Assembly: GCA_017163975.1 (NCBI GenBank)
Contig: JAFFSR010000264.1
Location: 2,046,001-2,110,000, forward strand
Source: Anastatus disparis
Lineage: Eukaryota; Arthropoda; Insecta; Hymenoptera; Eupelmidae
Length of the DNA stretch: 64,000 nucleotides
Direction: 5' to 3'
The notes below the pieces were generated by a model. It was not told the DNA's origin and did no database searches. It worked only from the letters and a program-made list of their open reading frames with translations. Of this stretch, positions 35,643 to 47,600 are shown piece after piece (the first letter of the stretch is position 1; each line of letters starts with the position of its first letter). The position numbers and the translations under genes were made by a program.

Positions 35643-36490
35643 AGTCCATAGAAATCATAAAAGTAAAAAGAAAGAGGACTTATGTAATTGAGTCTTCAGA
35701 TGACGATGAAATGCTTCAAGTAAAATCCCCTTTTATTATTTTTTGGTTTTTAACTTTTATTTTTAAAGGTATTAAAATTTATTAATGCCTTTCCTCTATC
35801 TTAAAGATGATAAAAAATGTGTATTGAAAATGAAAGTATTGATATTGTAAATAATGAAAATGAATCTATTAAAATGAAATGTGAACCAGAAGATATGAAA
35901 GAAAATGAAAATTCACCCATTTCAAATTCTAATTTTGTTGAAAAAAGTAAATAATATATTTATGGATGACGACGGAAAGTGGATATTGCAGTATCTTAAT
36001 GCCGATGAAAATAATGAAATAAGCATTTTAAATATAGCTATTTTAAAATAAAATACTATAAAAACTTTCTTCTAAACAATTCATCGTAACTTTTTTTCGG
36101 ATAATAGAGCTTATGAGTGGTTGCAGTATTTGTTTGAAACGTAAACCATTAGCGAATATTCAGTCGACTAGTTCAAAACAAACCAACATGATTTTTAAAA
36201 AGGAAGCGTTAATGTTGTGCTCTTTAAGAGGAAAAGGAAAAATTGATGAAAATAGGCGTAGACTGTATCAAGGAGTAAATAGTATTTTGAATAAGAAAAA
36301 TACTAAATCAAAATTAAAATTATATATGTATTGACATACATACATTTTTCGGCGTATACAAAAAGTTGGGCTAATGAGAAGAAATAGAATTTGATGGATG
36401 AATCATCTGTTGTAAAAAGCATGTCACAGCTTTTATTAGAATATAAGTATAAAAAACGGTTAAATGAGAAATTTTTTAAGAAGGAACCTA
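35643..36490 (+). pseudogene. Unidentified plus-strand coding relic
   Basis: Exon-like pieces. 35643-35723 follows TTTTTAACAG and ends CAA|GTAAAA (VKRKRTYVIESSDDDEM). About 35815-35955 holds CIENESIDIVNNENESIK and KCEPEDMKENENSPIS. Next comes a 73-codon ORF at 36113-36334 (MSGCSICLKRKPLANIQST, LCSLRGKGKIDENRRRLYQG). Near 36400-36495 lies SVVKSMSQLLLEYKYKK. The composition is acidic, then basic, and it looks like protein and not random AT-rich sequence. I do not recognise the family. It lies between two Crypton relics and may be cargo of one of them. Confidence 0.35.
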
Positions 36491-36784
36491 TTAATTAATT
36501 AAAAATCGAATTACCAATACAAATTATATACTTTTTATGTTTAAGTTAGTTTTAATTCTAATATTTAATCTCGAATTTTTTCGCTGATTTGTTCTTGTGT
36601 AACAAAATTCAATCATTTAATACAGATGTTAATATTCTATCTTAAATAATGAAACAATTTTATATTGTTTGCAATAAATTTAAAGGCAACGAAGCTGTCA
36701 AACTGGCTGAACTATTAAAAGTATTCTTTATTAAAAGCTTACTTTAATTGAAGCGTCTCACTTGTAATAATTCAATTTTTTTCA

Positions 36785-37640
36785 GTACATTTATCTTTGC
36801 AAGAACAATTATTAATAGTTAAGCTATTTATCTGACAATCATGAAATTTTACATGTGCAGAATTCAGATCAAGTTCACTTAAATTATTATTTTCATATAC
36901 ATTAGATACATCATAATTGAATTTCATTTTTTTTGGCAATGTATTTTGATTTAAATCATTATTTGCTTTTTTTTGTTTTGCACAAGTCTTTCTTCAGGTG
37001 ATTCAAGATTAGACTCCTCTCCGATCAATGCATTTTGTTTTAAATCAGGTTGTGGTTCATTTTCTTCATAATCATCAACATTTACTTGCTCATTATTTTT
37101 AACAAGAGTTTTGATCAGCAAAATCCTTGAACTTACACAATTTTTCTTGTTCGATGATATATTTTCTTTTAAAATATTAGAAATAGATATAGCTGAATTA
37201 TTAGTCTTGTCGAGTACTAATTTTGAAGTATTAGGCTTATCGAACGCTAATTTTGTTTAAGTTTCAGCTATAGAAGTTGATGCTGAACTGACCAGTCTGC
37301 TGACACAGAACCAGATATCATTAAAAATTTGTCTTTTCTTTTTTAATGAATTATCTATATAACCCTGAGCAGCAGCATCAGACTTCCATTCTCCAAGAGC
37401 TTTTACTGCACTATATTTGCACCTGTGTTTGAAAGTATGGTTGCAGCTGATCGCCTGAAACTATGTCCAGTATACTTTTCTGGATTGAGCAAATTTAAAT
37501 ACAGAGCAATTGTATTTGGTATTTCTCTGATTTTATTTTTGCCAATCACTTGCCTATGGCACTTTCCGTTTTGGTATACTATGAAGAATTTATTTGTATA
37601 TTACGTAAACTACTCGATAGATTTACTCTGAAATTTATAT
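36785..37640 (-). pseudogene. Crypton-type tyrosine recombinase, copy 2 (C-terminal part)
   Basis: Minus strand. The catalytic part at about 37590-37325 reads NGKCHRQVIGKNKIREIP, LNPEKYTGHSFRRSAATIL and, after a small deletion, a frame-shifted GEWKSD...GYIDNSL. It aligns in order with copy 1 (HCFRR/HSFRR). The tail at about 37300-36785 encodes NNSAISISNILKEN, ESNLESPEERL and, near the end, KFHDCQINSLTINNC, resembling the Cys/Asn tail of copy 1. The N-terminal half is not recognisable upstream; a microsatellite-rich stretch takes its place. It has frameshifts and stops and is therefore dead. The two copies differ at many positions, so they are separate insertions or an old duplication. Confidence 0.72.
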
Positions 37641-38006
37641 ACAAGTTATTTGTTACTGTCTTTATAAAACAAGTTTTTAAAAAATAGTTTTCTTAGCGTA
37701 GCTCTTTGATCACTTTTTTTTATTTCTGATTCAGCGCTTTCACTAACTCTTTTCTTATGTCCTCACTTCCTCACTGTCTTTCTATCTTAAATTGATCCTC
37801 ACTTTTACCCTATTTTTATCCATCTCTAACTCTCTCTTCCTATTTCCTAATCAATCTCTTACACTCACTAATTTTTCTGGAATAGGAATGATATTTTTTA
37901 CATTCAAATTACATTTAAAAAAAAATCAAATCACTCCAACTCAATGAGCTCTATGAGGAAGCATTGCGCCAAAGCACTTGGCAGTGTTTTTTAAATATAA
38001 TTTAAT

Positions 38007-38101
<95 letters not shown>
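38007..38101. repeat. (AC)n(AT)n microsatellite
   Basis: About 20 AC units run directly into about 26 AT units. Confidence 0.95.
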
Positions 38102-38104
<3 letters not shown>

Positions 38105-38736
38105 CTCATACACCGGCTAAAACACGTCAATAATTGTCGAACGCAAGCAGTAAAAATTTATGCTTTCAGGCCGGTGTAAACGCGTCGTGGCCGTTGCCAG
38201 TAGTCTGACATACACAGGCACCAACTTATTTTTCTGTTCTCGAGTCTCTTTCGTGCGTTTTGAGAGTGGGGAGTATACACTTATCCTTTTCTGTTTACCG
38301 CTTATAAGCATCAACTCTCTCTCTCTCTCTCTTTCTTTCTTTCATGGATATTGTAGCCTATTCTTTTCAATTCATCGGTTACAAACATTTGCTCTCTCTC
38401 TCTCTTTCTTTCTTTTATATGTATTATAGTCTATCCTGTTCTATTCATCAGTTACAAACATGGATTCTCTCATGTGTATCATAGAAAAGTTTATATTTTT
38501 TGTTATGAAAAGTTAGAATGTGTGATGCAATCGATTGAGTAATTTAATTTTTTATTTTTTAGAATTATATTTGTTTTATTTTTATGAATTATAATCTATA
38601 GTGTGTTATAATAAGAGTTTATTATAATGATATATTGATAATTTATTTAATAAATTATCATCAGTGAGAGAGTAGCAGACAAAAAGTAAACATTCGGCCG
38701 AGAGTATAACAGATGATTTTTCGCGCTGGTTTTTCA
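38102..38736. repeat. Composite repeat, left part
   Basis: Same landmarks as 21541-22070: CT tracts twice, CATCGGTTACAAACA, TAAATTATCATCAGTGAGAG, AACATTCGGCCGAGAG and TTTTTC just before the palindrome. It continues after 41076 with TTATGAATCATCA and the hairpin at 41120-41222. ORFs on the CT tracts are shadows. Confidence 0.6.
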
Positions 38737-38740
38737 TTAA

Positions 38741-41075
38741 GGGTATGGTTTTACGCTACTTTACCGATCGAAAATTATAATTTTATAAAATTACAATTTT
38801 TGAAAAAACTATACATCGGAATGAGTTTTCCTTTTATAGATCACTTCATTTAATTTCGATGAAGGGCGGAAACTCTAAAAATTAGCGGAAAAAAGCGTTA
38901 ATCGAAGATAATTAGAAAAACAAATTTCTCAGTTCAAAAAAATCAAATTTCTCAAAACCCGTGTTTCGTAGGAAAATTTCCTATTCAGGATCATTTTATT
39001 TTTGAAAAATGAAGGGCGGAAACTTGGTTTGATAAATCATATCGCAAAAAAGCAAAATTACATTTCTCTAAAAAGATGCGATCAGCTGTAAGAATACAAT
39101 GGCCGTGCAAGAAGCCATGTTTCATAGTTGGCATCAATGCTAATGTATAGTTTGGTACGCGCCAACTTCAAATTCGAATTTTAAATGTAAATTGAATTTG
39201 TTTTATATGTACAATTTCTACAAATAAACACTTTTTCAACATAAAACTGTTTTATTTTATTTGAAACATAAATATGTAAAAAATTTAATATTATAAGAGA
39301 GAACAATATAGTTTACATCACTTGCGAACTCATTATTTTTTTTTAAATTTTCATTATAGCAAAATAAGTAATCTATTCGTTTCTTTGTTTGAAACAAAAT
39401 ATTTTTTGAATGACTTTATTGAATTAGCGAAACTTTGGCATATCCTAACCTTTTTAGAATGAAAATGTTTTCAAAAGCGAATAATAAGGATTACTTAATT
39501 TTATTGATTATTATGGTTTTTGAAAAATAAACAGTCATAAGTAATTTTATTAAGATTACACTTTGAAAAAATGTGAGAAAAATCACTTAATTTTTTTAAT
39601 CTTAGTGTAATGAGTATAAAATAAAATTCATAATATTATTTTTGAAAAATTTGTCGAAATATATTTTTCAAATTCATTATTTTCATAATATTTATCTTTT
39701 TATTCGGAATCTAAACTTTACATTCATGTTATATGTAGATTTATCAATCAAACATAAATATAAAAAGAATAGAAATGATTTGGAAATATATTTTTTTTGA
39801 CAACATTTTTTTAAAGATAAATGAACAAGACTCTCCGTGAAACACAAACTGCAAAAAAACTTTCTTTTATTTGACAAAGAATTCAATTTGGTAGAAATTA
39901 ATGATTAGTTTTTGAATTTTGTAAATAAATTAAATCATAAATAAATGTACATGTTGAACCTTAAAACTTCAATTTTATTTATGCATTATAATACTTATCA
40001 TTTTAACTAAATGTTATTTTTTCAAAAAACTGTAAAAAACTATGAAAAAATATAAATAATCGTAAATAAATGTGAATAATTGTAAAAAAATAAATAAATG
40101 TAAATAACTGTAAATAAATATAAGCAACTGTATATTTATAGTTATTTACAGTTATTTACAGTCAGTAACACTTATTTACAATTATTTCCAGAAATTTTTT
40201 CCATATGGGCTTATCTTAATAAAATTATTTACAACTGTTTATTTTTAAAGAACGATAATATAAAATAATATTTGATGAGATTATATTATATAATAAAATT
40301 ATATTAGCAATAAAATTAAGTAATCCTTATCATTCGCTTTTCAAAACATATTTTCATTCTAAAAAGGTTAGGATATGCCAAAGTTTCGCTAATTCAATAA
40401 AGTCATTCAAAAAATATTTTGTTTCAAACAAAGAAACGAATAGATTACTTATTTTGCTATAATGAAAATTTAAAAAAAAATAATGAGTTCGCAAATGATG
40501 TAAACTATATTGTTCTCTCTTATAATATTAAATTTTTTACATATTTATGTTTCAAATAAAATAAAACAGTTTTATGTTGAAAAAGTGTTTATTTGTAGAA
40601 ATTGTACATATAAAACAAATTCAATTTACATTTAAAATTCGAATTTGAAGTTGGCGCGTACCAAACTATACATTAGCATTGATGCCAACTATGAAACATG
40701 GCTTCTTGCACGGCCATTGTATTCTTACAGCTGATCGCATCTTTTTAGAAAAATGTAATTTTGCTTTTTTGCGATATGATTTATCAAACCAAGTTTCCGC
40801 CCTTCATTTTTCAAAGATAAAATGATCCTGAATAGGAAATTTCCCTACGAAACACGGTTTTTGAGAAATTTGATTTTTTCGAACTGAGAAATTTGTTTTT
40901 CTAATTATCTTCGATTAACGCTTTTTTCCGCTAATTTTTAGAGTTTCCGCCCTTCATCGAAATTAAATGAAGTGATCTATAAAAGGAAAACTCATTCCGA
41001 TGTATAGTTTTTTCAAAAATTGTAATTTTATAAAATTATAATTTTCGATCGGTAAAGTAGCGTGAAACCATACCC
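38741..41075. mobile_element. TTAA-flanked 2.3-kb palindrome
   Basis: GGGTATGGTTTTACGCTACT at the left and AGTAGCGTGAAACCATACCC at the right. The arms pair for about 850 bp at over 90 percent identity by eye. The centre (about 39640-40200) is not fully paired and contains GTAAATAACT repeats. TTAA on both sides (38737-38740 and 41076-41079). No transposase. It splits an older composite repeat whose parts continue on either side. Confidence 0.88.
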
Positions 41076-41223
41076 TTAATTATGAATCATCAATGAGTCT
41101 AAGTTGTGCGTGTTTTTAGCCCGGTATGAGAAAAAATCGTATATGCCACTTGGGATAAAAATGCGACACTGTAGGCCGGCATTTTTACTCCACGTAGCAT
41201 AATATATTATTATTCAACATACA

Positions 41224-42245
41224 TTGAGCAACACACCTGAAAGCCGGCTTTTAAACAAATTCAATCAGATGCCCTTCGTCTACCTAAAGTTTGGCAGCCT
41301 TGCGAGACCCATATCTGCGCCCCATTCTGCAGCTCGTATAATACAATGCATAAGCCATAAGAGGGCCTCATCAGAATCTTACGGTGCCACTCAAGGCCCA
41401 GATGTTTGCCCTCTATTTCTACTCGGGCTTCCTCAAGAGGAAAGAAAATGTAAAAATCGTCTATCTTCAATGAAAACTGTTAATCCTACAATCAACTTAC
41501 TATTTTCTGATGAACTTCAAGAAAAGATAAAAATTTTAAATTAAAAGTTTCTAAAAAAATTTTAATGGTTCAATTTGTATTGAAATATTTTACGGATTTC
41601 TTGGATGAAATCCAAAATTCCATCTCCTAAAAACAAAGCAAGTATTATATCTCGCTTAAGAGAAACATTCGCAAATAGAAGAGAATGGATTAAATAAAAA
41701 AATCCAATCATATCAGAAATATTTGACACCTAACCGTGTTTACTTGATTATGATGGTCACATGGTATAATGAAACATTTGATTGTTATATTTTTTATTTT
41801 GGTAGTTTACTAGATATTATTATAATTTAATACTTAAATGTTATCATTTTTATTTTAGATTGATAAAGAATTTGAATTAAGGTTTCCTGGACGCGGAGAT
41901 AGACTTATAATGAAATTCCTGTCGTTTTATACCTCTGAAAAACTTTAGTAGGCAAGAAATACCAAAGTTGTTACCAAAATGTTAAAAATGGAATTTGAAG
42001 ATAATACAATTTTTTCAGTGTATCGTTTTCTATTAATATATCAGATATATTTAATTTACATTTTATTAACGATTCAAAAGCTTTACTTACATTGATCGAA
42101 ATTTTACCACCTTCTAATGCTGCTATCAAAAGTAAAAATAGAATAAAAGGTACTTCACAAATAAAATCAAAAGGACAACATGGTGATGACAAAAGAATTC
42201 GTTTTGATTCGCATTCAGCTCTTTTAGAAGTTATACCAGTAAGAT
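41224..42245 (+). pseudogene. Unidentified plus-strand coding relic with exon borders
   Basis: A 106-codon ORF at 41224-41544 ends LLFSDELQEKIKILN. It is followed by fragments NKASIISRLRETFANRREWI (41634-41693) and LDYDGHMV (about 41743-41766). An exon-like piece follows TATTTTAG at about 41860 (IDKEFELRFPGRGDRLIMKF). Another reads about 42070-42240 (SKALLTLIEILPPSNAAIK) and ends CCAG|GTAAGATA-like. Stops lie between pieces. The REWI...EFELRFPG order recalls lineage-expanded uncharacterised animal proteins, but I cannot name the family. It is probably a dead gene or transposon fragment. Confidence 0.35.
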
Positions 42246-42249
42246 AAAA

Positions 42250-44065
42250 ATTTTTCTTTCAAAGTAGATAATTAAAAATATTTGTTATTAATTAGTTGAT
42301 TACTAATTGTTAATTATTATTTACAGTAAGGTAGCGATATGGATTTATTCGCTATTACTAAATGAAAAACTGCAGTCACCAATATTCAGCCATATAATTA
42401 GTGTTGATGGAAAGAAAAAACACTTTTTTGCAAGGCGACTGATGGATTCTTAGTCGATATGATAAATCACGCCTGATTTCCTCATTTATTAATTTATAGT
42501 TCAAATTGTATTTCGTTTTAAATTTGCAATATCTGATATCTTTAATAAATTTTTTTAACTTTTTTGAAGTATTTTTAAACAGCATGGTAACATCACTTCA
42601 CGTAAATATATGTAATGCAAGTGAAAATGTAAATAAGAAAAAAATTGAAAGCGATACTACAATTAGTGATTAGCTTTGTTCAAATAATTGTACATACATT
42701 TAATGTCACCATGACAGTTTTATTTAATATAATATATTATATATATTTGTAAGAAAAGTTTTAAAAAATAAAAATTTTTAAATATTTATTTATAAGTAAA
42801 TTTTATGAATATAAATCATTTAGAATCTAATTTTATATAAAAGTGTTATTTACGAATAAAAGCTAATGAAAATATCAGTATTAACATTATCTGTATTAAC
42901 ATTATTTGTTAATAAAAATAATATTAATGTTAATATTTTTCATCATCAAATGTATACATTTTTTACAGAATTTTCAGTTGAAATTTCACTAAATTCATAA
43001 GTGCTTTTATTTCACAAATTCAATTAGTGAATATTCACTTTACTACAGTCACCTACTTTTGACAATTTGAATTAGTGAACATGCGCTACTAATCAGTGAT
43101 TTTTCACTGAAATATATTTAGAGAGTAGCATTACGAAAAAATTTATTAAGATCTCATTTGCATTTCTAAGTTATTTCGCTGTTAATAGTAAAGAACCAAA
43201 AAGATAATTTTAAATATAAATGAAAGATTTTTTAGAATGGAAATTTCGTGCTACACAAATGTAACTAATAATATAAATAACACTTACTTGATATTAAAAA
43301 TTAGATATTGATTGTATACAATAAAATAAATTAAAAAATTAAATGTTTTAATTATAGTTAGGTCTAATTAAATCGTTTCTCGAACTGAGCACGACTAATA
43401 ATAGACAAGCTTTCTTTCTTTGTTCTGATAGTTCAAATAAAATAAACCAACAAAGCGAATATCTTTAATTATACACGGTAAATTATTCTAAGTATTGAAA
43501 ATGATTTCATTTATAAATCATGTTTCTTTGATATTCTAAAGTTAAAGTTCCCTTTGAACTTAAATCTTGGAAATTTAATATGAATTAGAAAAGTTATAAC
43601 AGTATTCTTGTGTAATTTTTAACAATTTACGATTGTATAATATGCTGCTTACATTTATTCCAAAATAATAGATTTTTCATAATAAAAATATTTTATATTA
43701 TTATAAGCTTATCAACAGTATCAAATCAATAGTATTCAAACGTTACAAACAATATATAAAAATATACATTTAACATATTAAACTTTAAAAAAGAAAGATC
43801 TTTGTATATAAATTTTGGTAAGAGTATATATTTATAATAGATGTACACAGAAATAAATTTAAAAAAATTCATGTTATTGTTTGATAAAATCGAAATCATT
43901 TATAAAATAAATTTACTACAATATAAAATTATTCCATTGTACTTATAAGATTTTATAAAAAAAACATTAGCGATGTTTATTGAAGCTTTTTGTGAAGAGA
44001 AACTAGATAAGCGCTTGTCAATATAATTATTTACTTTTATCGATTGGATTATAAAAAAGTTGAAT
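42250..44065. other. AT-rich, no gene seen
   Basis: Includes the right inverted end at 43040-43127 and (TTAGTGAA)-type motifs. No coding signal beyond the relic that ends near 42245. Confidence 0.45.
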
Positions 44066-44069
44066 GCTA

Positions 44070-44351
44070 CTCTCTAAATATAATTCAGTGAAATCCCACT
44101 GAATGGATCTGTGAAAATCGCTGCACTAGAATTCCAGCTAAAATTTCATTGAAATTTAAGTGAAATATCCACTATTTGAAATCAGTGCAGAAATTCCAAT
44201 GAATAATCAGGAGAAATTTCAATAAACTTCAGTGAAAATGTGGATATTTTAATGGATATTTCATTATTTCATTTAGTAATATTTCACTGAACCCCAGTGC
44301 AGCAATTCTCACTTAAATTTAGTGAAATTTCATTGGATTATATTTAGAGAG
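44070..44351. mobile_element. TA-flanked element, 282 bp
   Basis: CTCTCTAAATATAATTCAGT at the left and ATTATATTTAGAGAG at the right, TA outside (44068-44069 and 44352-44353). It is rich in TTCAGTGAAAT motifs in both orientations. Its ends match 22951 and 43127. Confidence 0.8.
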
Positions 44352-44629
44352 TAGAATATTTTCATGTCAAATCAATCAAATATAAAAGAATAATTTTAAT
44401 TTCTTATACTTTTAGTGAACAGATGCTGGGTTTTTAGTGAAAATTAGTAAACAATAATTGTGATTAATATCTTTTTAATATTATTATAAATTACATTTTA
44501 TTTAACAAGTAAAAGTACATTAATTACATTATTATATGATAAATTTTGTATCGATATTTTGCAGTTATAATCAAAATAAAACATCTATAATACATATTTC
44601 AATAATTTTTGTTAATAAATAATATTTAT

Positions 44630-47600
44630 TCATACAGCAAATACTGTGAAAAACGATAGTCCAGTTTTGAACATCTTAAGAACAAGAAATAACGATTTTA
44701 TTGATCATTTATACTTATAATTTGATATATAGACATTAAAGGAGATACTAACCTCACTATAGGTTTGCATACATAAAACAAACAAACTGGCACCAGTTAA
44801 TTCACAACGCTTAGCACTTCGTATCATCATGATAAAAATTAAGCGCTTAGTTCTCTTCGGGAAGTTGTACCATTTACAGTCATAACTAAAACAAATAATA
44901 CGTCAAATTACTATTGAATTTTCTACTACTATTGTTTCTACTAATACTATTGATTCTTTAATATATCAAATTACTTTTTAATAACAATAAGATTTGTGTA
45001 CAAATAATTGTCAGGATTGAGAGAGTTAAGAGAAAAAATTACTGATAGAGTGATAGACCACTGACTTGTTTAATTTTATTTTATGACTATTATATGAGTA
45101 TATGATAATATTGCATACAATATGTTGTAGATTGTCTTAACTCTGTACAATCTTCTTTATAATGACTATCTATTAATTTATTGTAACGATCTTTTACTTT
45201 ATAAAATTATGACTTACCAAGCTTCAAACACTTCTGTACTGCTGTCAATGATTTTTTGACCAGGTACAAAAATAACGTAAAAATGTACTATCGCTACAAT
45301 AAATACTATTCCATATCTTATCATTTCTATTATATCACCCATTTTAAGTAAAATCTAAAATAATATGATGATATTCTAAAATTAATTAACGTGTACTAAA
45401 TATGTATTATGTTATATGTAATTTGGTTGTTCGTAGGATGGATATGGTCGAGTCTAATGTTTGTTGCTATTTCTGCTGCACAAGCAATAAATAGTAGACA
45501 AGCCTCAGATTCAGAATCCTTCGTATTCCAAATTGCGTAGATAATTTTATGCCCTTGCAGACTGTATTAGTTATATATGTCCTTTGGCCGTATTCAGATG
45601 GAATATAAATCGAGAACAATGTTTGTCGCTTGAGCTGAAGTTGCGGCAGGCGTGCGAAGCACGCTCGAGGTAGACTTCTTCTCAAGTACAAATTACAAGT
45701 ACAAAGGCAAACATTGTTCGAGATTCAGATTTCACCTGAATAAACGGCCAAAGGACATAGATGATTTTATGTCCGAAGTAGGCTGTATGTGAAACTATAA
45801 TTTAATAGTTGGATATTAATAAAATATTAATGTTATTTTTTTTAAATACTTTTTAAATTGAATTTTAGTCTTATTGACATTTCGTAATGAGTATAGCTGC
45901 TGTCGAAGTGTGAGTCATTTTTTTTCACTAACCTCCGTTCAATATGATTGCTGTTTGACTACATTGAACGAAACATATACTCCCGCTCACACGAAGTTGC
46001 CCACCCTAATCAGTCGAGGTAAAATATAAAAAATTTTATAGCACTGCGGGACCTAAATCCGCACTTAGGTAACACTTTTCTGTTACCTAGGTGGCACTTT
46101 TTTACACGGTACAATAATGAATTTACTTAGGTAACGTACATATATAATAAGAAATAATTTTATATGTAAATTATTTTTTAAAGTATTTTCATAAATAATA
46201 ATAAGCTGTAGTATATTGAAACTCTTTTACATTAACATTCTTCAAATTAAATAACAATTATAAGCAAGTAAGATACGAGTTAAACTAAAATTGATAGTAG
46301 CGTAACATGTAAAGCGAAGAGGTATAGTCATTTCAGCGTTGTATAATAAAATGCTACGGGGAACCCCCTATTACTACACACGATTGCTATTGCCATACTA
46401 AACATGTTACCTCCTCACCGCTCCTACGACGCTAATTCATACGTGAAACAAAATTTAAATTTATGACTTCATAGAAGATGATTTCAACAAACAATTTCAC
46501 ATAATATCAATAATATTGATAAAAATTAATTATTATTACACATTTTGAGTATATTTTTGAAATTATATTTTTTTTTCTTTTTCGATCTATTATTCATGGA
46601 GTGTTTAGTTTTAGTTTATTTATAGTTTTCTTTTCTTTTTTTCGATTTATCATTCACAGGATGCGTAGTGTTTGGTTTTTTATAGTTTTCGCTTTTATTT
46701 TTTGAATTATAATTCGTGGAGTGCATAGTTTTTGTTTATTACTGATTTTGAAGAGTACAGATTTAATTTGGCGGATTTATGTCCCACGTGCTACAAAATA
46801 GTATACGATACTCGTGACCTTAGTGGAACTTTATTACACGGCACTACGTTATCGCCCTCGCTACGCTCGGGCGATAACTCCGGCCGTGTAATAAAGTGCC
46901 ACTTAGGTCACTTGTATCGTAATGTACTATTACTGTTCCGTTAGAAAGCGTATAAAAAAATTTTGTAAAAATGGTTCTGAAATGTTTTTTTAGAGCTCTT
47001 TTAAATACTGATGGTTTGATTTAAGAATATCTACTTTTTAACTACATTTATAGAGCTAAAAGAAAGAAAAAATTTCTATCGCAATCTATAAAATTTTATG
47101 TAAAATATATGCGGCTGCCACCTATAGGAGACTTCATCCCCTCTACCTTTTTATACTACTCAGAGCTACGTCGCTTGTCGCGACTCACTCTGCTCTTCTA
47201 CTCGTTGTTGCACGGACGTCTTTATTAGACTTACTGTAGCTGGGCGTGTTTGGGCGTTTAACGTTTATACTTGAATAAAGTTCCTTTTTATAGTCAATCA
47301 GTGTTTATAATTGACTACACCTTTTGTATATTATACTTTAGCTTTTCTAACAGGTTATAGGCCCAGGCGTGTGGTGCTTATACGCTTCTCACTGCGCGCG
47401 TTTTTTTTCTCTAACTCTGATTAGACGCTTTTAATTTTTTTTTAATAAAAAGTTTAGTGAAAGAGTGAAACTTTTGGTGCGTGTTGTCTCCAGCGTTTTT
47501 TTTACATTGGGTTTTTTATCTTTACCCTTTTCTGCAATGGAAGATATCCATAACGAAAAAGAAGCCATGATTGAAGGCGCGGATGGCGGCAATTCTGGTG

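Larger units (their letters stand above)
22951..43127. other. 20-kb block bracketed by matching inverted ends
   Basis: The left end TACTCTCTAAATATATATCA and the right end ATATATTTAGAGAGTA are inverted copies, followed inward by CAGTGAAA and repeated TTAGTGAA motifs. A complete 282-bp element with the same ends is at 44070-44351. The block holds the hAT, both Cryptons, the satellite element and the palindrome. It may be one small element split by later insertions or the two ends of a large unit. Confidence 0.35.
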
